A stretch of DNA of 50,879 bases from an uncultured Thermomicrobiaceae bacterium. GTDB taxonomy: Bacteria > Chloroflexota > Chloroflexia > Thermomicrobiales > Thermomicrobiaceae. The notes below the pieces were generated by a model. The model saw nothing but the letters and a program-made list of their open reading frames with translations, was not told the DNA's origin and searched no databases. The translations under genes and the position numbers were made by a program. Location: the NCBI GenBank assembly GCA_938082375.1, contig CALKCJ010000027.1:1-50879 (forward strand), in the 5' to 3' direction. Below are positions 16,282 to 25,837 of the stretch, piece by piece; positions within the stretch are counted from its first letter, which is position 1, and each line of letters begins with the position of its first letter.

Positions 16282-17472
16282 ATGCCTGGCCCCCTCGAAG
16301 GTATCCGGGTTCTCGATCTGTCGCGCGTGCTGGCAGGGCCGTTCTGCACCATGATCCTTGGTGACCTTGGCGCCGACGTCATCAAGGTCGAGCAGCCCGG
16401 AACCGGCGACGACACCCGCCAGTGGGGGCCGCCCTGGGCCGGCGGCGAGAGCGCCTACTACCTCTGCGTCAACCGGAACAAGCGCAGCCTCACGCTGAAC
16501 CTCAAGCACGAGCGTGGGCGTGAGATCCTCGTCGCGCTCGCCCGCGACTGCGACGTGGTGGTCGAGAACTTCCGCGTCGGCATGCTCGATCGGCTCGGCA
16601 TCGGCTACCACGCGCTCTCGACGCGCTTCCCGCACCTCGTCTGGTGCTCGATCACTGGCTACGGCCTCGACGGCCCCTATGCCGACCGCGCGGGCTACGA
16701 CTTCGTCGCCCAGGGCGAGGGCGGGCTCATGAGCATCACTGGCGAGCCCGGCGGCGAGCCGATGAAGGTCGGCGTCGCAATAGTCGACCTCTTCACCGGC
16801 CTCTACGCCGCTAACACCATCCTCGCCGCCCTCCACGCCCGTGCCCAGACCGGCCGCGGCCAGCTCATCGACGTCGCGCTGCTCCCGGTGACTGTCGCCA
16901 TGCTGGCCAACGTCGCCAGCAACTACCTCATCTCAGGCCAAATTCCCCAGCGCTACGGCAACGCCCATCCCAACATCGTCCCCTACCAGACCTTCCGCGC
17001 CCGTGACCGCTGGATGACGGTCGCCGTCGGCAACGACCGCCAGTTCCGCCAGCTCTGCCGCATCCTCGGCAAGGAGGAGCTGGCCGATGACCCCCGCTTC
17101 GCCACCAACCCCAAACGGGTCGCGCACCGCGACCAGCTCATCCCGCTCCTCCAGGCCACCTTCGAGACGCGCGACGCCGACGAGTGGCTCGCCGCCATGA
17201 CCGAGGCCGGCATCCCCTGCGGCCCGATCAACACCCTCGACCGCGTCTTCAGTCACCCGCAGATCCTCCACAGGGGGATAGTGGTGGAGCTCCCACACCC
17301 GACGGCGGGCTCAGTCCGGCTCACCGGCCCCCCGTTCACCCTCTCCGAAACCCCGGCCGCGGTGCGGCGCCACCCACCACTGCTGGGCGAGCACACCCAA
17401 GAGATCCTCCGCGAGCGGCTCGGCTTGTCCGCAGAGGAGATCGCGCGGCTGCGCGAGGCGGGGGTAGTCTGA
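16282..17472 (+). CDS. Family III CoA-transferase (CaiB/BaiF type)
   Basis: Transfers CoA between an acyl-CoA and a free carboxylic acid through an aspartyl-CoA intermediate. The 396-aa protein has the family start (PLEGIRVLDLSRVLAGPFC), the CoA-binding segment ADVIKVEQPGTGD and VNRNKRSLTLNL. Asp169 in VAIVDLFTGLYAA lies at the same number as the catalytic Asp of formyl-CoA transferase. The C-terminal part (PPLLGEHTQEIL) is also typical. Length matches the family (about 390-430 aa). The specific acid cannot be told. It is followed after 79 bases by the alpha-mannosidase gene on the same strand; a shared function is not obvious. Confidence 0.93.
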   Translation: MPGPLEGIRVLDLSRVLAGPFCTMILGDLGADVIKVEQPGTGDDTRQWGPPWAGGESAYYLCVNRNKRSLTLNLKHERGREILVALARDCDVVVENFRVGMLDRLGIGYHALSTRFPHLVWCSITGYGLDGPYADRAGYDFVAQGEGGLMSITGEPGGEPMKVGVAIVDLFTGLYAANTILAALHARAQTGRGQLIDVALLPVTVAMLANVASNYLISGQIPQRYGNAHPNIVPYQTFRARDRWMTVAVGNDRQFRQLCRILGKEELADDPRFATNPKRVAHRDQLIPLLQATFETRDADEWLAAMTEAGIPCGPINTLDRVFSHPQILHRGIVVELPHPTAGSVRLTGPPFTLSETPAAVRRHPPLLGEHTQEILRERLGLSAEEIARLREAGVV

Positions 17473-17551
17473 CCGGTCTGACCTCCCAGGCCGGCCACGC
17501 GCCGAGCCGCCCTCGACCGTCGCGCTCAAGACGCTCGGGGAAGGATCGCCG

Positions 17552-20500
17552 ATGGACGTCTACGATGCTCAACGCCTGGAACGACTCCTGGCACGGCTCC
17601 AGGAGCTTCGCCTCTGGCGCGACGCCTCGATGCGCCAGATCGAGCCCTGGGAGTTCACCGCGCCGTCGGGCAAGGCCGCCCTCCTGCGGGTCGGTGACGC
17701 CTGGCCAGTGGTCGAGCTGCCGGTGCAGCTCCGGGCAGCGGTGACCGCCCCGGAGGAATGGGCCGGGGCGCCGGTCGAGCTCGATCTCTGGCTCGGCGGC
17801 GAGGGCTTCTTGCGGCTCTCGACCGGGCTGGAGAGCGGCCTCGACCCCTTCCACCACCGGTTCCCGGTCACCCGCTCGGCCCACGGCGGGGAACGGCTGG
17901 AGATCGAGGCCGAGGTGGTGCCCAAGGGGCCGTTCGGTACCCATATCGCCGAGCCGCGGGTGTGGTGGGCGTGGCTGGTGGTCCCGGAAACCGACGTGCG
18001 CGAGCTGGAGCGCGACCTCACCGTGCTGGCCGAAGCGTGCGCCCATCTGGGCGGCCACGAGGTCGTGCCCCACCTGCTCGACGTCGCCGAAGCCGCGTTG
18101 AATGTGCTGTCCGCGAGCTGGCCCTCGGCGACCGCCCCGACGCTCGGGCGCCTGTCCGCGCGCTATGGCAACGTTCCGGGCAACATCTGGCACCTGCCGC
18201 CCGAGCTGCACCGGGAGGCCATCGACATCGCCCCGCTGACCGTCGGGCTCTGGAGCGGCCCACCGGCCCCGCCGCTGCTCGAGCCGCTGCCTGAAGCGGC
18301 GCGGCAAGCTGCCCGGCGCGCCCGGGAGCTCGTGCGAGCGCGCCTGGCCGAGATCAGGGAGGCGTACCCGCCGGTCGGCCGGCTGGCGCTGGTCGGGCAC
18401 GCGCACCTCGACCTCGCCTGGCTCTGGCCGGTCGCTGAGACCCGCCGCAAAGGCCGGCGCACCTTCGCCACCGTGCTCGGGTTGATGGATCGCTACCCGG
18501 ACTTCACCTTCGTGCAGTCCTCGGCGCAGCTCTATGCCTGGATCGAGGAGGACAACCCGGAACTGTTCGCACGCGTGCGCCAGCGGGTTGCCGAAGGGCG
18601 CTGGGAGCCGGTCGGCGGGAGCTGGGTCGAGCCGGACTGCCAGCTGGTGGGCGGAGAGGCCTTCGTGCGGCAGCTCTTGTACGGCCAGCGGTACTTCGAG
18701 CAGCGCTTCGGCCAGCGCTGCTCGGTCGCCTGGTTGCCGGACACGTTCGGCTTTTCCGGTGGTCTGCCGCAGCTCCTGCGCGGCGCTGGGATCACTGGCT
18801 TCCTGACGACCAAGCTGACTTGGAACGAGACCAACGCCTTCCCCTACGACCTCTTCTGGTGGGAGGGGATCGACGGCAGCCGGGTCAAGGCGCACATCTT
18901 CCGCAACCCGGCACACGGCTATAACGGCGACATCGCGCCGCGCGACCTGCTCGGTACCTGGCGCGGCTTCGAGGGCAAGCGTCGACACGGGCAGAGCCTG
19001 ATGACGTTCGGCCGGGGCGACGGCGGCGGCGGGCCGAGCGAGCAGATGCTCGAGAACTACGCCCGGCTCAAGGACTTCCCGGCACTGCCCCGGCTGCGCA
19101 TGGTTCGGGTCGAGGAGTTCTTCCGCTCCCTGCCCGAGGAGGGCCTGCCGGTCTGGGTCGGCGAGCTATACCTGGAGCGGCACCGCGGCACGCTCACCTC
19201 ACAGGCGCGGGTCAAGGCGCTCAACCGCGCCGCCGAGCACCGGCTCTTTGAGGCCGAGGCCTGCTCGACCCTCGCCGCGCTCCTCGGCGCGGAAGAAGGG
19301 CAGCCAGATTTGGACGACGCTTGGAAGGCGCTGCTCCTCAACCAGTTCCACGACGTGCTGCCCGGCTCCTCGATCCGGGAAGTCTACGAGGAGGCTCATC
19401 ACCAGCTCGCCGCTGTCATCGACGCGGCTACTGAGCGGCGAGACGCCGCGCTCGGCGCCCTGGCGGCGCGCCTGCGTGCCCCGGCGGGAGGGCCGGCGGT
19501 GCTGGTGGCCAACCCGAGCTTGGCTCCCCGGCCCCTCACCACGCTCCTCCCGAATGTGGTTGAGCCCGACATAACTCTCCTGGATACGCGAGGAGAGCCG
19601 CTGCCGGCTCAGCGCACGGCCGATGGCTTGCTGGTGCACGCGCCGGAGCGCCGAGTGCCGGGGTTGGGCTGGACAACGCTTCTCGTCTCCCACAATTCGC
19701 CTCCGGCTGCCGGGCGGCCCGTCGCGGCGGTGCGGATCGAGCGGGTAGGGGAGGAGATCGTCCTGGAGAACGACCTGCTGCGGGTGGCCGTCGGCCGGGA
19801 CGGCACGCTCGCCAGCGTCTTCGATCGCGAGCTGGCCCGCGAGGTCCTGGCCGGCCGCGGCAACCAGCTCTGGGCCTACGTCGACAAGCCGCGGGCCTGG
19901 GATGCCTGGGACATCGATGAGGGCTACGAGCGGGAGGGCCAGGAGATAGGCGAGGTCGAGGAGATCCGGATCGTGGAGACAGGACCGCTGCGCGCCGCCG
20001 TGCGGGTCGCTCACCGCTGGCGCGACTCCCGGATCGCGCAGACCTACCGGCTGCTGGCCGGCTCGCGACGGCTGGACGTCGTCACCGAGATCGACTGGCA
20101 CGAGCGGCAGGTGCTGCTGCGGGCGCTCTTCCCGGTCGCGGTGCGCGCTCCCTACGCGACTTACGAGACCATGTACGGCGCGCTCACCCGGCCCACCCAC
20201 GCCAACACCTCCTGGGAGCGAGCGCGCTTCGAGGTCTCGGCCCACCGGTTCGTCGACCTCTCCGAGCCGGGCTACGGCGTGGCGCTGCTCAACGACGGCA
20301 AGTACGGCCACAGCGCCCACGGCAATGTCCTCGGTCTCAGCCTGCTGCGCAGCCCGGTCTACCCCGACCCGCAGGCCGACTGGGGCACTCACCGCTTTAC
20401 CTACGCCCTCTTCCCTCACCCAGGCGACTGGACGGCCGCCGAGGTCGTCGACGAAGCGCTAGCGCTCAACAGCCCGCTGTGCGTGGCCTTGGCGCGGCAG

Positions 20501-20794
20501 GCGGGTGGGGAGCTGTCGCTCGAGTTCGGGCTGGTCGAGGCCACCGGCCTCCGGGTGCGGCTGGGCTGCCTCAAGCGGCCGGGGGTTGGCTCCGGCGTGA
20601 TCCTGCGGCTGTACGAGCCGCACGGCGCGCGGGGCACGGTGACCTTGCGCTTCGCCCGACCCGTGCGGAAGATCGAGCGAGTGAACCTCCTCGAAGAGCC
20701 GGAGACGACCGCCCCCGCGCCTGAGCTGGCCGGCGAGGCCGTGCGGCTGGCCCTCAGGCCGTTCGAGCTCGTGACCCTGCGAGCCGAGCTGTAG
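17552..20794 (+). CDS. GH38 alpha-mannosidase
   Basis: A 1080-aa cytosolic retaining glycosidase predicted to release alpha-linked mannose. The family 38 catalytic domain starts near residue 280 with GHAHLDLAWLWP, which carries zinc ligands His285 and Asp287. The nucleophile is Asp397 in WLPDTFGFSGGLPQ, also a zinc ligand, and NQFHDVLPGSS supplies a later family motif. The C-terminal beta domains run from about 690 to 1080. The N-terminal 270 residues match the extra domain of the class II/cytosolic type (yeast Ams1-like, E. coli MngB-like layout). No signal peptide is present. GGGAAGGA precedes the ATG. It probably works on imported or stored mannosides or mannosylglycerate-like solutes; this is inference. 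Confidence 0.93.
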   Translation: MDVYDAQRLERLLARLQELRLWRDASMRQIEPWEFTAPSGKAALLRVGDAWPVVELPVQLRAAVTAPEEWAGAPVELDLWLGGEGFLRLSTGLESGLDPFHHRFPVTRSAHGGERLEIEAEVVPKGPFGTHIAEPRVWWAWLVVPETDVRELERDLTVLAEACAHLGGHEVVPHLLDVAEAALNVLSASWPSATAPTLGRLSARYGNVPGNIWHLPPELHREAIDIAPLTVGLWSGPPAPPLLEPLPEAARQAARRARELVRARLAEIREAYPPVGRLALVGHAHLDLAWLWPVAETRRKGRRTFATVLGLMDRYPDFTFVQSSAQLYAWIEEDNPELFARVRQRVAEGRWEPVGGSWVEPDCQLVGGEAFVRQLLYGQRYFEQRFGQRCSVAWLPDTFGFSGGLPQLLRGAGITGFLTTKLTWNETNAFPYDLFWWEGIDGSRVKAHIFRNPAHGYNGDIAPRDLLGTWRGFEGKRRHGQSLMTFGRGDGGGGPSEQMLENYARLKDFPALPRLRMVRVEEFFRSLPEEGLPVWVGELYLERHRGTLTSQARVKALNRAAEHRLFEAEACSTLAALLGAEEGQPDLDDAWKALLLNQFHDVLPGSSIREVYEEAHHQLAAVIDAATERRDAALGALAARLRAPAGGPAVLVANPSLAPRPLTTLLPNVVEPDITLLDTRGEPLPAQRTADGLLVHAPERRVPGLGWTTLLVSHNSPPAAGRPVAAVRIERVGEEIVLENDLLRVAVGRDGTLASVFDRELAREVLAGRGNQLWAYVDKPRAWDAWDIDEGYEREGQEIGEVEEIRIVETGPLRAAVRVAHRWRDSRIAQTYRLLAGSRRLDVVTEIDWHERQVLLRALFPVAVRAPYATYETMYGALTRPTHANTSWERARFEVSAHRFVDLSEPGYGVALLNDGKYGHSAHGNVLGLSLLRSPVYPDPQADWGTHRFTYALFPHPGDWTAAEVVDEALALNSPLCVALARQAGGELSLEFGLVEATGLRVRLGCLKRPGVGSGVILRLYEPHGARGTVTLRFARPVRKIERVNLLEEPETTAPAPELAGEAVRLALRPFELVTLRAEL

Positions 20795-20824
20795 CGCCGC
20801 CTGCTGGGTCGCCTGTTCCGGCCT

Positions 20825-22258
20825 TCAGTGCTCGCCTAGGCGCTCGACCAGGCTCTTGCCGCTCGGCGGCCGACCGGTGCGCTCGGCCTCGTCGTCGATA
20901 CGCATGAAACCGCGTTGGACGAAGCGCACGCCGAGCCAGCGGATCGGCTCCGGCTCCCAGGGTCGGATCCGGTGGCTGGTCATCGGCAGCCGGGTCAGCT
21001 CCGACTCGTGCCCGGTGATCAGGTCGGCCAGCACGCGGCCGGAGAGGTTGGCGGTGGCCACACCCTGGCCGGTATAGCCGCAGGCCACCGCCAACCCCTC
21101 GCCGGGGTCGTAACGCATGGTCGGCATCCAGTCGCGCGGCATGCCCAGCGGGCCGCCCCAGGCGTGCGTGAAGCCGATGCCTTTGAGGCGCAGGATCGGG
21201 AACCACTCGTAGCACATCTGGCGGAGCATCTCGTGTGTCGGCCCGTGGCGGTCGAAAGCGTCGTCGATGCGCGAGCCGAAGTGGTAGGGAGCGCCGCGCC
21301 CGCCGAAAAGGATCCGGCCATCGACCGTCTGGGAGAGGTAGTCGACCGTATAGCGGTTGGAGGCAACGCACTCGCGGTTACGCCAGCCGATCTCCTCCCA
21401 AACCTCGCCCGGTACCGGCTCGGTAAGGACGATCAGCGAGTAGACCGGGATCAGTGCGCGCCGCAAGCGGGGCAACTGCGAGAGATACGCCTCGCCGGCC
21501 AGCACCAGCACCTTGGCCCGCACGTCGCCACGCGGCGTGATGAAGCGGGGCGCCGGCCCGGTCACGAAGTCGACCACCGGCGTCTGCTCGTAGATCGTCG
21601 CGCCCAGCCGCTCGACCGCCCGAGCCAACCCGCGCACCAGTCTACCCGGGTGCACCACGGCGCACTGCTTGACGAAGATCGCGCCCTCGGCTCGGGTGAC
21701 CCGGATACGCTGGGCCAGTTCGGCCGGGCCGAGGCGCTCGTACCACTCGGTCAGCCCCAGGCGCTCGTAGGTGCGCCATGACTCCTCGATTGCCGGGAGC
21801 TGGTGTCGGCCCCGGGCGATCCTGAGCGCCCCGCCTTTGTGGAAGTGGGCCTCGATCCCCTCCGCAGCGAGCACCCGGCCAACCTCGTCGACCGTCTCAA
21901 ACATGGCAAGGGCGATGGCCCGCGCGGCATCAGCGCCGTAGCGCCTGGCCAGCACGCTGAGCGAGAGCGGGAAGCCAGGGGTCACCCAGCCGCCGTTGCG
22001 GCCGGAGGCGCCAAAGCCAGCGATCTCACGCTCGATGACAGCAACCCGCAAGGAAGGGTCGCGCTTGAGCAGGTAGTAGGCCGTCCAGAGGCCGGTGTAG
22101 CCAGCGCCGAGGATGGCAAGGTCGACGTCAATCGAACCGTCGAGCGGTGGTCGCGGGGTGAGGTCGTCGTCACAGGTCTCGAGCCAGTAGCTGTACTGGC
22201 GGTAGCGCATGGTCGCCAACGGCCCGAACAGTGGAACAGCCCTGCCCTCAGCCGACAT
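20825..22258 (-). CDS. FAD-dependent amine/amino-acid oxidase (DAO family)
   Basis: A 477-aa flavoprotein of the D-amino-acid oxidase/glycine oxidase superfamily, closest in layout to gamma-glutamylputrescine oxidase (PuuB). It binds FAD at its N-terminal Rossmann motif, LAILGAGYTGLWTAYYLL, with a Glu ending strand two (VIERE) and GFGASGRNGGW after it. The C-terminal part has GGPLGMPRDWMPTM and GYTGQGVATANL, the second FAD contact. It should oxidise an amine or imino acid with release of peroxide or electrons. The ATG at 22258 is chosen because GGGAGGAGGGG lies upstream; eight extra codons to 22282 have no support. It is convergent with the mannosidase. Confidence 0.88.
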   Translation of the reverse strand: MSAEGRAVPLFGPLATMRYRQYSYWLETCDDDLTPRPPLDGSIDVDLAILGAGYTGLWTAYYLLKRDPSLRVAVIEREIAGFGASGRNGGWVTPGFPLSLSVLARRYGADAARAIALAMFETVDEVGRVLAAEGIEAHFHKGGALRIARGRHQLPAIEESWRTYERLGLTEWYERLGPAELAQRIRVTRAEGAIFVKQCAVVHPGRLVRGLARAVERLGATIYEQTPVVDFVTGPAPRFITPRGDVRAKVLVLAGEAYLSQLPRLRRALIPVYSLIVLTEPVPGEVWEEIGWRNRECVASNRYTVDYLSQTVDGRILFGGRGAPYHFGSRIDDAFDRHGPTHEMLRQMCYEWFPILRLKGIGFTHAWGGPLGMPRDWMPTMRYDPGEGLAVACGYTGQGVATANLSGRVLADLITGHESELTRLPMTSHRIRPWEPEPIRWLGVRFVQRGFMRIDDEAERTGRPPSGKSLVERLGEH

Positions 22259-22980
22259 CGCACCCCTCCTCCCTGCACCCACAACCGGGCACTCTCCTCA
22301 CCTGCCGCCGCCGTAGTCTACCGCGCCTCACCCATGCGGTCATGAGAGGAAGAAGGGTCTGCGTCTCCAATCGAGACCCGGATCTCGAGTGATGTCCCGT
22401 CGGTCTGGTAGGCGCAGTCGTCGCCCGGGTCACGCTCGGCATCCTTATCCTCATCGTGATCCTTCACATCTCGCCGGTCGATGCGCGGTTGGAGGCGCTG
22501 ACCCGCGCCCCGAGCCGATCCGAGCATCCCGTCTGCCAGCCATCTCTACCTCTTCGACTCTCAGTTCCACAGCAGGGCCCGGCGTGGCGCAAGGCTTCTC
22601 CCGCCACCGGCCATGAGTGCCAAGGTGCCCGACTCGATCCCAGGTGAACAACACCCGGCTAGATAGTGACCACCACTCGGCTATGAATTGGTCATCACCA
22701 GAGCTGGTAGCGCTGAGCCGGGCTCGCTATAAGGTCTCCATGCGTTGCGGATCGCTCGAACGCGGCGCAACCAGGGCGATCCCAAGGGGAGTACTCCACC
22801 CTCTGGCTTCGTCAGGCGCGTGCCGAGCGCGTACTCATCGTGGTGCCTTCGGATCTCCCACGCCCCGGCAGCGACCGAGCACGCCGAATCATCGCCCGAA
22901 AGCGGGTCGCCCTGGGCTCCGCATGCGCCACTCTGCCCGAATCACGCCATGCAGCAGTCCTGGCCTCATCTCTCCTAACC
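22259..22980. other. Region without an intact gene, probably decayed coding DNA
   Basis: No intact gene is seen in these 722 bases. Around 22815-22860 the plus frame reads ERVLIVVPSDLP, which resembles the conserved strand of a protein but has no proper start or continuation. This stretch leads directly into the broken FN3/metallophosphatase gene, so it may hold its lost 5' end or remnants of another gene. Confidence 0.5.
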
Positions 22981-22983
22981 CGC

Positions 22984-23985
22984 TGCAGGAGCAGGGCACG
23001 ACGTATGCCTACGAGGTGCGCGCGCGAAGCCGGAAACCTCTCCGAGCCGAACACTCCGGCAACGGTGACGATTCCGGAGCCCGTTCCGCCGCGGTCTCCG
23101 CGGTCTAGCGGTAACCCCGTCGTCATCGTGGCCGCTGGCGACATCGCCCGCGACCCACAATCCGATAGCTGGAACGACAACAACGGCACCAGCTCAGCCT
23201 GCCGCCACAACTTCACCTCGGACGTGGCGCTGGCCCAGAGCCCGGACTACGTCCTGGTGCCCGGCGACACACAGTATGAAGACGGAGCGCTCCAGGAGTA
23301 TCGGGCCAGCTACGACCCCACCTGGGGTTGTTTGCTCGATCGTACCTATCCTGCTGTCGGCAACCATGAGTACCGTACCAGCGGCCCCGCTGGCTACTTC
23401 GCCTTATTCGGTACTCGCGCCACGCCGTTGGAGTCCAGTTGCCGCACGGACTGCAAGGGGTACTACGCCTGGGCGCTGGACGAGCACTGGGTCGCTATCG
23501 CCGTCAACTCAAACTGCGGCGAGGCTGGCGGCTGCCGGGCCGGTTTGCCGCAATACCAGTTCGTCGCTAGCGTGCTCGAGGCCAACGCCGGGAAACATTT
23601 GCTCATCTACATGCATCACCCGTACTGGTCGACCGGCAAGTACTACAACTGCTGCAAGGGCGAGCTTGCCGACCTGTACAAGCTGTTCGAGCGCTACGGG
23701 GTGGAGCTGACACTGTCGGGCCACCACCACAACGACCAGCGGTTCGCGCCATAGACGGCAAGCTCGGTCTGCTCGGCAGTCGGCATCCGGCACTTCGTGG
23801 TCGGCAGCGGCGGGAAGAACCTGCAGGACACTGACGCGAACAAGGACCAGGAGCCCTGCGAGGAGTATCTCAACGAGACCAGCTTCGGTGTCCTGGTGCT
23901 CCGCCTCTTCTCCGACCACTACGAGTGGGCTTTCGTGAGCGAGAGCGGGGCAGTGCTCGACCGGGGCTCGGCGGTGATGAGCTAG
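22984..23985 (+). pseudogene. Broken FN3-metallophosphoesterase gene (frameshift and amber stop)
   Basis: Remnant of a secreted fibronectin-III plus purple-acid-phosphatase-like protein. The end of an FN3 domain reads GTTYAYEVRAR in one frame (to about 23020) and continues as EAGNLSEPNTPATVT in the next, so a frameshift lies near 23018-23026. The metallophosphatase domain then runs with all metal motifs: AAGDIA, PGDTQYEDG, GNHEY, MHHPYW and SGHHHN. After QRFAP an amber TAG (23752-23754) interrupts it, and the same frame goes on for 76 codons (IRHFVVGSGGKN, ending at 23985). Relatives usually read QRFAPQ there, so CAG to TAG is likely. No signal peptide is found; an open frame from an ATG at 22840 is probably not the native N-terminus. 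Confidence 0.85.
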
Positions 23986-24089
23986 CCCCCTGGCATGAGG
24001 CGCTACCCGGGAGCCTCGCGAGCCAGTCCGAGGCTCCATCACGGCACGGCGAAGCGCGGCCCAGTGCTTAACTGCAGTGACATGCTCCC

Positions 24090-24117
24090 TTGCACGTGCC
24101 CACCGGACTGTTACGAT
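24090..24117 (+). promoter_or_regulatory. Possible promoter of the deacetylase-SDR operon
   Basis: TTGCAC (24090-24095), 16 bases, then TACGAT (24112-24117), about 40 bases before the GTG start. The same -10, TACGAT, also stands before the copper-delivery operon. Confidence 0.4.
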
Positions 24118-24158
24118 GGACGCGCACGGGCGTGTGTAGCCAGCGGAGGGAGGTCGAC

Positions 24159-25031
24159 GTGGGCCGCTGGAAGGATGGAGCCCAATGCGCCGTAATGCTG
24201 ACCTTCGATCTCGACGCGGAGACGCTCTGGCTGGCCGGGTCGCTGGAGAACCTCGACAAACCGGGCATGCTCTCGCACGGCACCTACGGCGCCCGGGTCG
24301 GGACGCCCCTGATCCTCCAGCTCCTACGCCACAACGACCTCAAAGCCACGTTTTTCGTCCCAGGGTGGACGGTCGAGCAGCACCCGGAGGTCATCGAGGC
24401 CATCCGTGATCAGGGCCACGAGCTCGCCCACCACGGCTACCTGCACGAGCGGCCGACCGAGCTGACCCGCGAGCAGGAGGCTGAGGTACTGGTCAAAGGG
24501 ATCGAGGCGTTGCGGCGGATCACCGGCGAGGCACCGCGCGGCTACCGCTCGCCGGCCTGGGAATTCTCAGCGAATACGCTCCAGCTCCTCAAGGAGCACG
24601 GCTTTCGCTACTCCTCGAACTTGATGAGCCACTTCCTTCCCTGGCAACATCCGGATACTGAGATCATCGAGCTGCCGGTGCAGTGGCTGCTCGACGACGC
24701 GCCGTTCTTCCTCTTCCGCTCCGGCCCCGGCTCGCGACCGATCCAGCCCGCGGCGGTCGCATATCAGGCGTGGACGGAGGAGTTCCGCGGCATTTACCAC
24801 TATGGCGGGCTATTCAATCTCACCATGCACCCGCAGCTTATCGGCCGGCCGGGCCGAATCCTGATGCTCCAGCAGGTCATCGACTACATCCGGAGCTTCC
24901 CCCACCTCTGGTTCGCGACCGGCAGCGAGGTGGCCGAGTACTGGGCAGAGCACGTGCGTGAGAACCCAGACGAGTGGCGGCAGGGGACGATCTATGACCC
25001 TGTCAGGGCAGCACGGCCGTCTGGCCGGTAA
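24159..25031 (+). CDS. Polysaccharide deacetylase (NodB homology, PuuE/Cda1-like)
   Basis: A 290-aa carbohydrate esterase family 4-type hydrolase. The NodB motifs can be read: TFDLDAET near residues 15-22 (general-base Asp and metal Asp), HHGYLHE (H-x3-H metal pair) and GYRSPAWEFS (motif 3 Arg). This branch includes deacetylases and allantoinase-like amidohydrolases (PuuE), so the substrate may be a small amide rather than a polysaccharide. No signal peptide is present, which favours a cytosolic small-molecule role. The GTG at 24159 follows GGAGGGAGG; an earlier in-frame codon at 24090 lacks support. Its 3' end overlaps the SDR gene by 38 bases, so the two form one operon. Confidence 0.88.
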   Translation: MGRWKDGAQCAVMLTFDLDAETLWLAGSLENLDKPGMLSHGTYGARVGTPLILQLLRHNDLKATFFVPGWTVEQHPEVIEAIRDQGHELAHHGYLHERPTELTREQEAEVLVKGIEALRRITGEAPRGYRSPAWEFSANTLQLLKEHGFRYSSNLMSHFLPWQHPDTEIIELPVQWLLDDAPFFLFRSGPGSRPIQPAAVAYQAWTEEFRGIYHYGGLFNLTMHPQLIGRPGRILMLQQVIDYIRSFPHLWFATGSEVAEYWAEHVRENPDEWRQGTIYDPVRAARPSGR

Positions 25032-25749
25032 GCGCGCCATCGTCACCGGCGCTGGCCGGGGGATCGGCCTGGCGATCGCCACCGCCTTCCTACAGGAAGG
25101 TGCCAGGGTACTGCTGAACGATCTCCAAGCCGAGCTGCTCGAGCAGGCCCGCTCGTCTCTGCCCGCCGCGACCGGGCACGTCGCCTTTCACCAGGGCGAC
25201 GTCTCCGACCCCGGGGCAGTGGCAGGGATGGTGGCGCTGGCCCGCGAGGTCTTCGGCGGAGCAGACGTGCTGGTCACCAACGCGGCCATCGGCGGTACTG
25301 GCAAGACACTACTCGAACTCTCGCTCGAGGAATGGGAGCGCTTCCTGCGCATCGACCTGACCAGCGTCTTCCTCTGCTGCCAGGCTGTGGTGCCGCTGAT
25401 GCTCGAGCAGGGGCGGGGCAGCATCATCAACCTGTCCTCGATCACCGCGCTGGCTGGGACGGCTGGCAGCATCCCCTACGCGGCTGCCAAGGCTGGCGTT
25501 CTCGGCCTCACCAAGTCGCTAGCCCGGGAGCTAGCCCGATATCGGATCAACGTGAACGCGATCGCGCCGGGGTTGATCGACACCGAGATGTCGCGGGCGC
25601 GCGGGCAGGAAGCGTCACGCCGGGCGGTGCTGTGGCCGCGGATCGGGATGTCGGAGGACGTCGCCTGGCTGGCGGTGTACCTGGCCTCCGATGAGGCGGA
25701 GTTCGTCACCGGCCAGGTGATCAGCCCCAACGGCGGCGCCTGGATGTGA
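24994..25749 (+). CDS. Short-chain dehydrogenase/reductase
   Basis: A 251-aa NAD(P)-dependent oxidoreductase of the classical SDR type. The cofactor loop is TGAGRGIG (18-25), NAAIGG follows near 96-101, and the catalytic residues are Ser149 (NLSSITA) and Tyr162/Lys166 (YAAAK). The C-terminal NVNAIAPGLIDTEM and VTGQVISPNGGAWM segments are typical of the FabG-like group. The ATG at 24994 follows AGGGGA and lies inside the 3' end of the deacetylase gene. Asn40 in LLNDL at the end of strand two does not settle NADH against NADPH. The substrate is unknown; the operon suggests a step on the same small molecule as the deacetylase-like enzyme. Confidence 0.92.
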   Translation: MTLSGQHGRLAGKRAIVTGAGRGIGLAIATAFLQEGARVLLNDLQAELLEQARSSLPAATGHVAFHQGDVSDPGAVAGMVALAREVFGGADVLVTNAAIGGTGKTLLELSLEEWERFLRIDLTSVFLCCQAVVPLMLEQGRGSIINLSSITALAGTAGSIPYAAAKAGVLGLTKSLARELARYRINVNAIAPGLIDTEMSRARGQEASRRAVLWPRIGMSEDVAWLAVYLASDEAEFVTGQVISPNGGAWM

Positions 25750-25837
25750 GGATAAAGACGCTTGACATTGAACGGCAACTCAAGACGGCCCGGTACTTCG
25801 CGCAGCGTCACTGTCCTATCCTGGAGGAGGAACACGA

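Noticed and set aside
17336-18988. 550-codon open frame antisense to the alpha-mannosidase and CoA-transferase genes
   Set aside because: GC-rich shadow frame; both genes on the other strand have full family motifs.
23752-23754. Programmed readthrough or pyrrolysine at the amber codon
   Set aside because: The same gene also has a frameshift, so decay is the simpler reading; no pyl genes are in the window.
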